Assembly: GCA_947307055.1 (NCBI GenBank)
Contig: CAMZHX010000001.1
Span: 62,001 to 126,000, forward strand
DNA: 64,000 nucleotides
Direction: 5' to 3'
DNA from: an uncultured Selenomonadales bacterium
GTDB taxonomy: Bacteria; Bacillota; Negativicutes; Selenomonadales; Selenomonadaceae
The notes under the pieces are model-generated. The model saw only the letters and a list, made by a program, of their open reading frames with translations. It had not been told where the DNA came from and searched no databases. Made by a program: the position numbers and the translations under genes. Shown piece after piece: positions 1 to 8,201 of the stretch (within the stretch, counting starts at the first letter, position 1; every line of letters begins with the position of its first letter).

Positions 1-2127
1 GCTTACCTTATCGGCTCAAACAACGTTTCAGATATTATCTACAAAACTAAAAACGGCACTGTCACTAACGAACAGGCAGAAAAGCTCGCAGACAATGCTA
101 AGCTTAGCGACATACTCTTCCAAAATTTAAGTGACGGTTCTCACAACGTTACATCCACCTTGCAATCTCCTGTTGCTGTCACATCGGGCACGATAACATT
201 AGCAAACGAATATACGACTACAAACTTGACCGACAACGGCGACGGCACATATTCCGGTTCAATAACTGGCGGCTTGTACTCTAAAACCTACGCTGACAGC
301 AACGGGACTAAATTGCTCACAAATGGAAGAACTACCTATTTAAAAGAAGTATCGACATCAACTTTCAGCAACGGAAAAGTAACCGAGACCGCAATAACTC
401 AAAATGGCCCAACTACTACCAGCTACAGCGTCGACATTTATGAAACGGATCCTTATAGCGGAGCTCTAACCACAACAACGAAAACATATACCGCACAAGA
501 TGACGGCTCATACAAAGCTTCCGACGGTTCAATCTTGGCTAAAAACGGCGACAATTTCACGATTACGGACTCGACCGATACGGATAATCCCCAGCAAATA
601 TATTTCACGCGCGGAAGTAAAACCGTTGTAGAAGACAGAACCATTACGTTTAATCAAGGGACGACGATTAAAACAACATCTACGAATGAATCCGGAACAA
701 AAACAATTACCGCCGCCACAACCACAACTTCTGAATCAGGATATGCCGGCACCACGTTGAATTCTCTTGACACTTCTACTGGTACTCTCACAGCTGCCCG
801 CAGTAATGTCAGTGCTGGGTATTCTAATGGGCAATATCCGTTAGTTCAAGGCGACGATATAGCGATGCAATTCAAAATAGGTGACGGCACTACAAATACA
901 GAAACAATCAGTTTCACCTACGACGATATTAACGGCGGCAAGACCATGAACGATTTGGTCTCCAAAATCAACGCGGCAACCACTAACGCGGGCATTAACG
1001 TCAAGGCGGCTTATGACAATGTCAACGGCAGATTTTCTATCTACAACACCGACGGCAACAAAGATAGCAAAGTCGAAATAATGACTGTAGATAATAAAAA
1101 TGTAGTTGGTGATGCTAGTAGCGCGCGTAATTACTCAAGCCAGATTACACAAAATTTCTTTAACGCGTTGGGGCTCAAACAGTTTGACGGTACGTCGCTT
1201 AGCAGTGCAGCGAAAACGCTCAGCGGTTCTTCGGCAATTTCGGTGAGCGGCGGCAACGGAGAAATTATAGTTGACGGTCTTGCCTACGAGACTAAGGACA
1301 ACAAAGTTACCGTCGGCGGCGTCACTTACACCGCGACTAATACAACGGGCGTTGCTACTTTAGATGCTAATGGCAAGGTCGCGACTTTCCAATCTTCTGG
1401 GGCGGCAACTGTCACTGTCGGTCAGGACGTTGACGGGATTGTCGACAAGGTTAAATCTTTCGTCGAGAGCTACAACAAAATTCTCGGCAGTCTCTACGAC
1501 GCATACAACGAAAAGCCCGAATCCGGATATACTCCGCTCACGCAATCGCAAAAAGATACCCTGAAGGAAGAGCAAATCGAGAAGTGGGAAGAAAAAGCTA
1601 AAAAAGGCCTGCTCTATCACGACCAAACGCTTTATAAGATTATCAACAACATGCGCAACGCAATTTCCAACGAAGTCGAAGGACTCAACAGCAAATACGA
1701 TTCGGCTTACTCAATCGGCATTTCGACGACGGGCATTTACGGACAACTCGTCCTTGACGAAGATAAATTAAAAAAGGCACTCGCTGAAGATTCGGATGCG
1801 GCCTACAATGTCTTCGGCAAACTTGTTACAACAACTGACTCGACCGGCAAACTTGTTACCGATACCGAAAAAAGCGGCGTTGCTCAAAGGCTCAGCGATG
1901 TTTTCGCTAGTGCAACTAAAAGCATAAGAACTCGTGCGGGTTCTTCGGCGGATATTACTGAGGACAGCGACTTGAATAATCTTTTGCGCGAACTGCAAAC
2001 TAAGATGAGTAACTTTAAAAAGTTGATGAGCGCGTTCGAGGACAAACTCTACAAGAAGTATGACGCAATGGAAGTCGCGCTTTCCAGACTCGGTACCCAA
2101 CTCAACTTCATTACAGGCGGACAATAA
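1..2127 (+). CDS. fliD: Flagellar hook-associated protein 2, filament cap (FliD), 5' end outside window
   Basis: FliD caps the growing flagellar filament and helps flagellin subunits fold into place outside the cell. The reading frame is open from base 1, so the true start lies upstream; a TTG at 160 is internal. The last 230 residues carry the FliD_C pattern: a YNKILGSLYDAYNE helix, a PLTQSQKDTLKEEQIEKWEE segment, KKGLLYHDQTL, and a C-terminal coiled-coil helix. The middle (bases 160-1300) is Thr/Ser/Gly-rich, as in the variable surface-exposed D2-D3 domains. The gene is followed by fliS and a fliT-like gene in the usual fliD-fliS-fliT order. At least 708 residues are present, long for the family because of the enlarged variable region. 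Confidence 0.9.
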   Translation, partial: AYLIGSNNVSDIIYKTKNGTVTNEQAEKLADNAKLSDILFQNLSDGSHNVTSTLQSPVAVTSGTITLANEYTTTNLTDNGDGTYSGSITGGLYSKTYADSNGTKLLTNGRTTYLKEVSTSTFSNGKVTETAITQNGPTTTSYSVDIYETDPYSGALTTTTKTYTAQDDGSYKASDGSILAKNGDNFTITDSTDTDNPQQIYFTRGSKTVVEDRTITFNQGTTIKTTSTNESGTKTITAATTTTSESGYAGTTLNSLDTSTGTLTAARSNVSAGYSNGQYPLVQGDDIAMQFKIGDGTTNTETISFTYDDINGGKTMNDLVSKINAATTNAGINVKAAYDNVNGRFSIYNTDGNKDSKVEIMTVDNKNVVGDASSARNYSSQITQNFFNALGLKQFDGTSLSSAAKTLSGSSAISVSGGNGEIIVDGLAYETKDNKVTVGGVTYTATNTTGVATLDANGKVATFQSSGAATVTVGQDVDGIVDKVKSFVESYNKILGSLYDAYNEKPESGYTPLTQSQKDTLKEEQIEKWEEKAKKGLLYHDQTLYKIINNMRNAISNEVEGLNSKYDSAYSIGISTTGIYGQLVLDEDKLKKALAEDSDAAYNVFGKLVTTTDSTGKLVTDTEKSGVAQRLSDVFASATKSIRTRAGSSADITEDSDLNNLLRELQTKMSNFKKLMSAFEDKLYKKYDAMEVALSRLGTQLNFITGGQ

Positions 2128-2131
2128 AAAG

Positions 2132-2185
2132 CAATTAGGAATGCGTAATTAAAAACTAAAATTATTGCGCATTGCGCATTGCATT
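2132..2185. repeat. Short AT-rich intergenic repeat, AATTAGGAATG/GCGCATTGC type
   Basis: The gap between fliD and fliS contains GCAATTAGGAATGCG followed by ATTGCGCATTGCGCATTGC. Closely similar text occurs at 34604-34680 and 45228-45260, with weaker echoes near 54925 and 61180. It does not encode a recognisable product. The fliS ribosome binding site lies just beyond its right edge. Confidence 0.6.
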
Positions 2186-2204
2186 TTGGAGGTTGGTTAG
2201 AAAT

Positions 2205-2612
2205 ATGGTGATGAATCCGGCAGAACAATATAGACGACAACAAATTTTAAACGCCCCTGCGGAACAGTTAACGCTTATGCTGTATAACGGCTGCCTTAAG
2301 TTTATCGACGACGGCAAAGCGGCTCTCGAAGAAAAAAACTTTGAGGAAGCAAACGTCAATTTGCAAAAGGCGCAACGAATAATTTCCGAATTTCGCTTGA
2401 CATTGAATATGGACTATGACATTTCCCACCAGCTGTTCATGTTGTACAATTACATTTACGACAGACTTGTTGAAGGGAATATCAAAAGCGATATGGCGCA
2501 GATTGACGAGGCGCGCGGCATTGTCGGCGAATTGCGCGACGCGTGGCTTGAGGCCATGAAGCGGGCGCGTTTCGAAAAGGGCGACGGCAAAGGCGGCAAC
2601 GGTTATGCCTAA
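2205..2612 (+). CDS. fliS: Flagellin export chaperone FliS
   Basis: FliS binds the C-terminus of newly made flagellin in the cytoplasm, prevents early polymerisation and delivers it to the flagellar export gate. The 135-residue product has the family hallmarks: an N-terminal NPAEQYRRQQILNAPAEQL segment, LMLYNGCLKFID, and a helical bundle ending in a LRDAWLEAMK helix. I chose ATG 2205 because GGAGG lies at 2188-2192; an in-frame ATG at 2211 is the alternative. The upstream in-frame codons fall inside a repeat and have no ribosome binding site. The stop overlaps the start of the next gene by 8 bases, suggesting translational coupling. Confidence 0.93.
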   Translation: MVMNPAEQYRRQQILNAPAEQLTLMLYNGCLKFIDDGKAALEEKNFEEANVNLQKAQRIISEFRLTLNMDYDISHQLFMLYNYIYDRLVEGNIKSDMAQIDEARGIVGELRDAWLEAMKRARFEKGDGKGGNGYA

Positions 2613-2976
2613 TGATGAGGACGCGCTCAACCCCGAAGAAACTTTGAAAGAGGCGCGAAAGCTTTGGCAAAAATATCTTGCGTTGACAAAGGAGCTTCTG
2701 AAGTTCAGCGACCAAAGGGACAGCGAATTATTTGTCGAACTTGTCGACCAGCGCGGGCAACTCGTCGACAAAATTAAATCGCTCCCGAAAAATAATTATC
2801 GCGAGTCGGAAGAGTGCCAAGCCTTGATTAAGCAAATAATCCCGATGGACAACCAGATAATATATCGGGCGCGGTCGTGGCTCAATAAGTCGCGGCGGCA
2901 AAATAACACGGTGCGCTCGTATGACTTGGTGGGCTCGCAGGAATTGCGCGGCACAATCTTTAACAGGAAATATTAA
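2605..2976 (+). CDS. fliT: FliT-like flagellar chaperone
   Basis: This 123-residue, highly charged, all-helical protein overlaps fliS by 8 bases and is the last gene of the flagellar run. Size, helical pattern (LWQKYLALTKELLKFSDQRD, ELVDQRGQLVDKIKSL) and position fit FliT/FlgN-type export chaperones, which in other bacteria bind FliD or hook-junction proteins. Sequence conservation in this family is poor, so the assignment rests mostly on the fliD-fliS-fliT order. A rho-independent terminator follows directly. Confidence 0.65.
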   Translation: MPNDEDALNPEETLKEARKLWQKYLALTKELLKFSDQRDSELFVELVDQRGQLVDKIKSLPKNNYRESEECQALIKQIIPMDNQIIYRARSWLNKSRRQNNTVRSYDLVGSQELRGTIFNRKY

Positions 2977-2983
2977 ATTAAAA

Positions 2984-3017
2984 AACTCCTCGCCGGTTGA
3001 CGGGGAGTTAATTTTTT
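2984..3017. terminator. Rho-independent terminator after the flagellar genes
   Basis: AACTCCTCG (2984-2992) pairs with CGGGGAGTT (3001-3009) around an 8-base loop, followed by AATTTTTT. It lies between the convergent fliT-like gene and argF. On the plus strand it ends the flagellar transcript; the A-rich left flank could also let it serve argF. Confidence 0.8.
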
Positions 3018-3028
3018 GCTCCGCTGGC

Positions 3029-3958
3029 TCAGCCCATTGTCAGAGCCATAATCGCTTTTTGAGTGTGCAGACGATTTTCCGCCTCCTCAAAAATGACATG
3101 CGCGTTATCCTCTAAAACGTCGTCGGTAATTTCTTCGCCGCGATAGGCGGGCAGGCAGTGCAGGACGATTGCATTTTTGCTCGCATTCCTCAAAAGTTTC
3201 TTGTTGACCTGATAGGGCATGAAAATTTTTTTACGGGCGTCGTGTTCAGCCTCTTGACCCATGCTCGCCCAAGTGTCGGTCGCGATAATGTCAGCGTCTT
3301 CAACAGCTTCAACCGGATTTTCCGTCCAAGAAAGTTTCGCGCCGGTCTCTTCAGCGTCAGCAAGCGCATTGTCGAAAACTTTCGGATTGGGTTTGTAATC
3401 GGCGGGCGTCGCAACTGTAAGCGTCATGCCGACCTTAGCCGCGCCGTAAAGATATGAATTCGTCATGTTGTTGCCGTCGCCGACGTAAGCCATTTTGAGT
3501 GCGCGGAAATTTTTGCCTTTGTGCTCGCGAATCGTTAACAAGTCCGTTAGCACCTGGCAGGGGTGGAGCAAATCGGTTAAGCCGTTAATTATCGGAATGT
3601 CGGCGTACTTTGCAAGCTCCTCGACCTTTTCCTGCTCGAACGTGCGAATCATTATGCCGTTGAGGTAGCGTGACAAAACGCGGGCGGTATCTTTAATGGG
3701 TTCGCCGCGCCCAAGTTGCAAGTCTTTGCTCGACAGGAATAAGCCCGTGCCGCCGAGTTGGAATATCCCGACCTCAAATGAAACTCGCGTGCGCGTCGAA
3801 GATTTTTCAAAAATCATGCCGAGCGTCTTGCCCAGCAAAAGTTTATGTTCGACGCCTGCTTTCTGCATAACCTTTAATTCCGCCGCGAAGTCGAGAATTT
3901 CGGCGACCTCGTCGGTGCTCAAGTCGTGTATCGACAGTAAATCTTTTCCCTGCAACAA
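3029..3958 (-). CDS. argF: Ornithine carbamoyltransferase
   Basis: This cytoplasmic enzyme converts ornithine and carbamoyl phosphate to citrulline in arginine synthesis. The 309-residue product is full length. The carbamoyl-phosphate loop SSTRTRVSFE lies near residues 53-62, the HPCQ motif near residue 132, and the catalytic Cys segment HCLPAYRGEE near residue 269. A DTWASMG segment that binds the ornithine side is also present. It is the last gene of the argB-argD-argF operon, six bases after argD. No feature suggests a catabolic enzyme; arc genes are absent. Confidence 0.95.
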   Translation of the reverse strand: MLQGKDLLSIHDLSTDEVAEILDFAAELKVMQKAGVEHKLLLGKTLGMIFEKSSTRTRVSFEVGIFQLGGTGLFLSSKDLQLGRGEPIKDTARVLSRYLNGIMIRTFEQEKVEELAKYADIPIINGLTDLLHPCQVLTDLLTIREHKGKNFRALKMAYVGDGNNMTNSYLYGAAKVGMTLTVATPADYKPNPKVFDNALADAEETGAKLSWTENPVEAVEDADIIATDTWASMGQEAEHDARKKIFMPYQVNKKLLRNASKNAIVLHCLPAYRGEEITDDVLEDNAHVIFEEAENRLHTQKAIMALTMG

Positions 3959-3964
3959 AATTTT

Positions 3965-5161
3965 TCACTCTCCTAAAACTTCGTCCAAAATTGTTATGAG
4001 TTCGTCGACCTGCGCGGGCGTGATGATAAGCGGCGGGATAAACCTAAGCACCGTGCCGACTGTGCAATTTATAATCGCGCCGTGCTTCATGCACTCGTTG
4101 ACAATTTCGACGCCCGACATTTTCGGCTTATCGAGTTGCGCACCTAAAATTAAACCCTCGCCGCGAATCTCGCTAATCTGCGTGGGATATTTTTTTTGCA
4201 AGCCGATAAGTTTGTCCTTGAAATATTTCCCGACTTCCGCGACGTGCGCCAAAAATTTTTCATCGGGCACAGTGTCTAAAACAACATTCGCCGCCGCGCA
4301 GGCTAGAGGATTGCCGCCAAAAGTCGTGCCGTGATCGCCGGGCTTGAAGGCTTTTGCAACTTCCTCCGTGCAAATGAATGCGCCAATCGGGACGCCGCCC
4401 GCTAAGCCCTTCGCCAACGTGACAATGTCGGGCTTGATGCCGTACTTTTCGTAGGCAAAAAATTTCCCGCTACGACCCATACCCGCTTGAATCTCGTCGA
4501 GAATCAAAAGCGCACCGTATTTGTCGCACAGCTCGCGAACTCTCTTGAGATAATCATTTTTCGGGGGATAAACGCCGCCCTCGCCTTGAATCGTCTCCAG
4601 CATAACAGCGCAAGTCTTATCGGAAATTTTCGCGGCGAGTTCTTCCGCGTCGTTGAAGTGCACATAGTCAAAACCGCCCGGCAATGGCTCAAAGCCCTCG
4701 TGATAATGCGGCTGACCCGTCGCAACCAAAGTCGCCAAAGTCCGCCCGTGAAAACTATCCCATGCTGTAATAATTTGCGTTTTATCGGGCGAAATTTTTT
4801 TGGCGAACTTGCGAGCGAGTTTGATTGCGCCCTCGTTAGCCTCTGCGCCCGAATTGGCGAAAAATGCCCTGTCAAGCCCGCTGAGTTTCACGAGTTTAGC
4901 GGCGGCATTTGCTTGCGGCTCGGTGTAATAAAGATTGCTGACGTGGATAACTTTGGCGGCCTGCTCCGAAATGGCTTTGACGAGCGGCGGATAATTATGC
5001 CCCAAAACATTGACCGCTATGCCTGCCAGAAAGTCAACATATTTCTTGCCGTTGATGTCGTAGAGATATGCGCCCTCGCCGCGCTCCAAAACGATTTTGT
5101 AACGCTTGAACACCGGCAGATAATTTTTGTCGTCGCGCTCAAAAATTTTCTCTTCCGTCAA
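3965..5161 (-). CDS. argD: Acetylornithine aminotransferase
   Basis: This PLP-dependent class III aminotransferase converts N-acetylglutamate semialdehyde to N-acetylornithine. Visible motifs are the phosphate-binding SGAEANEGAIKLARK segment, the ILDEIQAGMGRSGK segment with the PLP-contacting Asp, and the Schiff-base lysine in LAKGLAGGVP. The preferred start is TTG 5161: GGAG stands 8 bases upstream, and the resulting N-terminus (TEEKIFERD) matches the family. An ATG at 5191, overlapping the argB stop as TAATG, would add ten residues and is the alternative. Product about 398 residues. Confidence 0.93.
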   Translation of the reverse strand: MTEEKIFERDDKNYLPVFKRYKIVLERGEGAYLYDINGKKYVDFLAGIAVNVLGHNYPPLVKAISEQAAKVIHVSNLYYTEPQANAAAKLVKLSGLDRAFFANSGAEANEGAIKLARKFAKKISPDKTQIITAWDSFHGRTLATLVATGQPHYHEGFEPLPGGFDYVHFNDAEELAAKISDKTCAVMLETIQGEGGVYPPKNDYLKRVRELCDKYGALLILDEIQAGMGRSGKFFAYEKYGIKPDIVTLAKGLAGGVPIGAFICTEEVAKAFKPGDHGTTFGGNPLACAAANVVLDTVPDEKFLAHVAEVGKYFKDKLIGLQKKYPTQISEIRGEGLILGAQLDKPKMSGVEIVNECMKHGAIINCTVGTVLRFIPPLIITPAQVDELITILDEVLGE

Positions 5162-5190
5162 ATAAATCACTCCTTCAAAAGTTGTTGACA

Positions 5191-6087
5191 TTAACCAACT
5201 TCCGTGCCAAGTCCAGCCGCCGTGAACAGCTCCAAAATTATCGAGTGTGGGAGCCGTCCGTCTATTATGTACGCTTTATTCGCGCCCTTGTCAAGTGCTC
5301 GCAGGCACGCTTCGACCTTAGGAATCATGCCGCCCGAAATTATTCCGCTCTTTATAAATTCGCGTGCGTCGTCAACTTTGAGCGTCGATATAAAACTTTG
5401 CTTGTCCTCGAAATTTTTGTAGACGCCTTCGGTATCAGTCAGGAGCAAAAGTTTTTCAGCCTTGAGTGCGCCGGCAATATCCGCCGCGACGTAATCGGCG
5501 TTGATGTTGTAACTTTCGCCGTCCTCGCCGACGCCAATCGGCGCAATCACTGGAACATAACCTTGACTGATTAAGTCGTTGACAATCTGAATATTGACCT
5601 GCTTGACTTTGCCGACGTGACCAATATCAACCTTAGTTTTCTCGCCCTGCTCGTAGACCGTCGCCAATTTTTTTTCAGCGCAAATCAAATCGGCATCCTT
5701 ACCGCTCAATCCGACCGCCCGAAGTCCGCGACGATTCAGCAGCGTAACTATTTCCGAATTGATTTTGCCGTCGAGAACCATTTCGGCAATTTCGACGGTC
5801 TCTTCATCGGTGACGCGCAAGCCGCTGATAAATTTACTTTCCTTGCCGAGCTTTTTGAGAAAGCCAGTAATTTCGGGGCCGCCGCCGTGAATAATCACGA
5901 CGTTTATCCCAACAAATTTCATCAGCGCAATATCCTGCATAACGCTGGCTTTAAGTTCGTCGTTAATCATTGCGTTGCCGCCGTATTTGATAACCACTGT
6001 GCGGCCGTGAAATTCTTGGATATAAGGCAGAGCCTCGACGAGAATTGCTGCCCTATCGTTCGCGCTGAAATTTTTACTATCAACCAT
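5191..6087 (-). CDS. argB: Acetylglutamate kinase
   Basis: This enzyme phosphorylates N-acetylglutamate, the second step of arginine synthesis and usually the point of arginine feedback. The 298-residue protein shows the amino-acid-kinase fold motifs KYGGNAM near the N-terminus and IIHGGGPEI, and an ADYVAADIAGAL segment. The start ATG 6087 has AGGAGGAA upstream. It is the first gene of this operon; argC, argJ and argG/H are not in the window, so the pathway is completed elsewhere. Confidence 0.95.
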   Translation of the reverse strand: MVDSKNFSANDRAAILVEALPYIQEFHGRTVVIKYGGNAMINDELKASVMQDIALMKFVGINVVIIHGGGPEITGFLKKLGKESKFISGLRVTDEETVEIAEMVLDGKINSEIVTLLNRRGLRAVGLSGKDADLICAEKKLATVYEQGEKTKVDIGHVGKVKQVNIQIVNDLISQGYVPVIAPIGVGEDGESYNINADYVAADIAGALKAEKLLLLTDTEGVYKNFEDKQSFISTLKVDDAREFIKSGIISGGMIPKVEACLRALDKGANKAYIIDGRLPHSIILELFTAAGLGTEVG

Positions 6088-6127
6088 TGCTATTCATTCC
6101 TCCTTGCTGACTTTGCTTGATAATTTC

Positions 6128-6205
6128 TTAGGCTCCCGCTATGACTTTTGGAGAATACCAACCCAAATCAAGTGCTACACCGAGCATTAAAAGGAATATC
6201 GGCAT
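6128..6205 (-). CDS. Possible 25-residue hydrophobic small ORF
   Basis: Between argB and the metallophosphoesterase the minus strand reads ATG followed by PIFLLMLGVALDLGWYSP and a short tail to TAA. It would be a single membrane-spanning peptide. No clear ribosome binding site precedes it (AGAACAATTAGATT). It could be a remnant of a longer membrane gene or a genuine small protein. I do not recognise the sequence. Confidence 0.25.
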   Translation of the reverse strand: MPIFLLMLGVALDLGWYSPKVIAGA

Positions 6206-6228
6206 AATCTAATTGTTCTAAAAATTCC

Positions 6229-6906
6229 CTAATCGCTCTGCCAAATTTTGTCGCTCAAAATGTCTATGCAAGAAATTTTCCCGTTCCGCATGAAAGAGCC
6301 GGTGTCCATTAGCGTAATTTTGTTATGCAATCGAATCGGGTAATACCAATCGCGCTTGATAAACGGCGTGGGCGTATGTCCGCAAATTATATGCGCCTTG
6401 CCACGATACCCGTTATAAAATTTTTCGCGTATCCAAAGCAAATCTTCTTCCTCTTGTTCTTCGAGCGTTTTTTTGGGATTCAAGCCCGCGTGCACGAAAA
6501 TATATTCCTCGTCGCCGACAAAAATTTGATGATAATAGGGTCGCTCGTTTATGAATCGCATTGCCTGTTCAAACGCGGTCGGGTCTTTCTTCTGCCACGC
6601 TTCAAACTCTGCCTTAGTTTTGTCGCCGCCATTCGGTAGCCAAATATAACCTTCGGTGCCGCCCAGCGCGTAGTAATATAACATCATCTGCTCGTGATTG
6701 CCGCGCAGGGCTATGACGTTCGGCTTTTCGCTCATCTCCATTGCCCAACGAAAACACCGCATATTTTCTTCGCCGCGGTCAATGTAATCGCCCAGCAAAA
6801 TCAGGAAATCCTGCCGCTCGTCGAAGTCTATTTTGTGGAACAGCGATAGTAGCCGCGTAAATTTCCCGTGCATGTCGCCGATTACCAATATCCTCCGATA
6901 ATCCAT
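6229..6906 (-). CDS. Calcineurin-like metallophosphoesterase (PrpE/PphA-type)
   Basis: The 225-residue protein has the complete serine/threonine phosphatase metal signature: GDMHGK near residue 10, LLGDYIDRGEEN near residue 37, LRGNHEQMM near residue 69, FVHAGL and ICGHTP. Such proteins hydrolyse phosphoprotein or dinucleotide substrates using two metal ions in the cytoplasm. The substrate cannot be read from sequence. It is monocistronic between the arginine operon and a stretch of gene remnants. Confidence 0.88.
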   Translation of the reverse strand: MDYRRILVIGDMHGKFTRLLSLFHKIDFDERQDFLILLGDYIDRGEENMRCFRWAMEMSEKPNVIALRGNHEQMMLYYYALGGTEGYIWLPNGGDKTKAEFEAWQKKDPTAFEQAMRFINERPYYHQIFVGDEEYIFVHAGLNPKKTLEEQEEEDLLWIREKFYNGYRGKAHIICGHTPTPFIKRDWYYPIRLHNKITLMDTGSFMRNGKISCIDILSDKIWQSD

Positions 6907-6961
6907 CGCTCAATCCTCCGCCGCAAGTATTTTTTAAACGATAACTTTATCAACGCGATTT

Positions 6962-7279
6962 CTATCCCGCATACAAAATCACCTCGTCTTGCTGAATCTC
7001 TGCCAAAAATTTTTTATCCGAAATTCCATAGCTCACTAAATCTACGTGGCAACCGAATTCTCCTTCCAAATCGTAAATGAAGTCTATATAATCAAATGCG
7101 CTTTTAATCTTCCCTTTTTTTTTCGCAATCGGCACCGCTTTTGCTCGAATCTCTTCCAGCGTGTAAACCTTATCGTCCTTGCCCTCGCGCAAAATTTCTT
7201 TCGCCGCCGCCAAAATTTTTTCTAAGGCGTCTTCGGTCGCGTTGTCCAGCAAGTCTATTATATCAGCTCTCGTACTCAT
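6962..7279 (-). pseudogene. MNT-type nucleotidyltransferase with its catalytic core deleted
   Basis: The frame is open for 105 residues from ATG 7279, which has GGAGG six bases upstream. The C-terminal part (KGKIKSAFDYIDF, HVDLVSYGISDKKFLAEI, QQDEVILY) matches the tail of small MNT-domain antitoxin nucleotidyltransferases. The YTLEEIRAKAVPIAKK segment matches their start. The intervening strand-turn that should carry the GSxARGEA and DxD catalytic residues, about 30 residues, is absent, so IAKK joins directly to KGKIK. The first 35 residues form an unrelated helical segment. I read it as an in-frame internal deletion. It may still be expressed, but it cannot be an active nucleotidyltransferase. 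Confidence 0.5.
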
Positions 7280-7350
7280 TGCCGCCTCCGAATTAAATCG
7301 TTGCATTTCTTCTCGCGGCTAATTTCTATCAAAAGTATTTATTTCCTGCA

Positions 7351-7710
7351 TTACTTCCATTTATTCTCGCCACCGACGAAATTATTATCGTCGTCCCAAT
7401 CGCCCGGCATACCCTTAGCGAAAATAACGGGCTTAGTAGAATTATCCTGCACGAACTTTGCGACGGTGCCGAGCGTTTCGGAATCAAAACCGCCGAAGCC
7501 GCGATTGCCCATGACGATTAAATCAAAATCACCCTGCGCGGTGTTGGAATTGTCGTAGAAAATGCCGACAGGCGCGGATTCGCCATTGTAAAAATTTTTC
7601 TCAAGTCCTTGCGGCAGATAAATCACGGCGTCGGCCTCGTCGCGGTAAAAAAGTTCGTCGGTATTGGCGGGCACATTCAAAATCGCCTTGACGCTCCGCG
7701 TGACTGCCTT
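7351..7710 (-). pseudogene. Fused fragments: ABC-2 permease periplasmic segment and universal-stress-protein tail
   Basis: The frame encodes two unrelated scraps in succession. The first (DEADAVIYLPQGLEKNFYNG, SAPVGIFYDNSNTA) resembles the extracytoplasmic domain of ABC-2 type permeases (YbhR/YhgE-like), where a V/I-x-L/I-P-x-x-F-E pattern is typical. The second (FDLIVMGNRGFGGF, LGTVAKFVQDNSTKPVIF) resembles the C-terminal nucleotide-binding signature of UspA proteins. Neither is complete and no start codon with a ribosome binding site precedes them. The frame overlaps the HlyD fragment upstream, consistent with deletion joints. Assignment is by motif resemblance only. Confidence 0.45.
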
Positions 7711-7922
7711 AAGTCTGCGAAGCCTGGAGCTTGCGTCAAAAGTCGGATTGTTCCGCGCACTTTTTTATTATCGGCGACCGTTTGACAAATTATTTCGTCG
7801 CCCTCGCGCAGATTGACTGCTTGTTCCTCCGAAAGGTATATGTCGTAGTAAACGCGCTTTGATTCGAGCAAAATTACCGGCGCGTTTGGAGAAATCATTT
7901 CGCCTTGTTTCTCATAGTTGCA
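7677..7922 (-). pseudogene. HlyD-family membrane fusion protein fragment
   Basis: About 80 residues remain of a periplasmic adaptor subunit. The pieces GEMISPNAPVILLESKRVYY, SEEQAVNLREGDEI and VRGTIRLLTQAPGFADL match the barrel-sandwich/beta-barrel junction of HlyD/YbhG-like adaptors. The N-terminal membrane anchor and hairpin are missing, an upstream in-frame stop precedes 7922, and after FADLR the frame turns into non-homologous sequence and stops. HlyD adaptors and ABC-2 permeases are commonly adjacent, so this and the next fragment are probably the collapsed remains of one export operon. Confidence 0.6.
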
Positions 7923-8041
7923 TCATCTAGTTGAGATTTTTGCCCATTTTATCAAATCAGCGGCGGACAATGTAATAGATGCTCAAAATTTTTATAATAT
8001 GTTGGAGTGTCAAAAATATGTTTACAAAAAAGTGGCGACAA

Positions 8042-8070
8042 TTGACATAACAAAAATTTGTTAGTATTTT
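8042..8070 (+). promoter_or_regulatory. Sigma-70-type promoter for the glycerophosphotransferase cluster
   Basis: TTGACA (8042-8047) and TATTTT (8065-8070) are separated by 17 bases, about 130 bases before the first gene. A further TATAAT stands at 8154-8159 without a well-spaced -35 box. The rest of 7926-8201 is AT-rich and holds no gene that I can support. Confidence 0.55.
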
Positions 8071-8201
8071 GCACATAGGACAAGAGAATTTGACAAGAAG
8101 ATCTTGTTTACTCGCCCATTTGCCCGAATAATTTCTTGAAAAAAATCTCTAGCTATAATATAATTTGCCCGTATTAAGGCAAAATGTTTTTGGAGGTAAC
8201 G

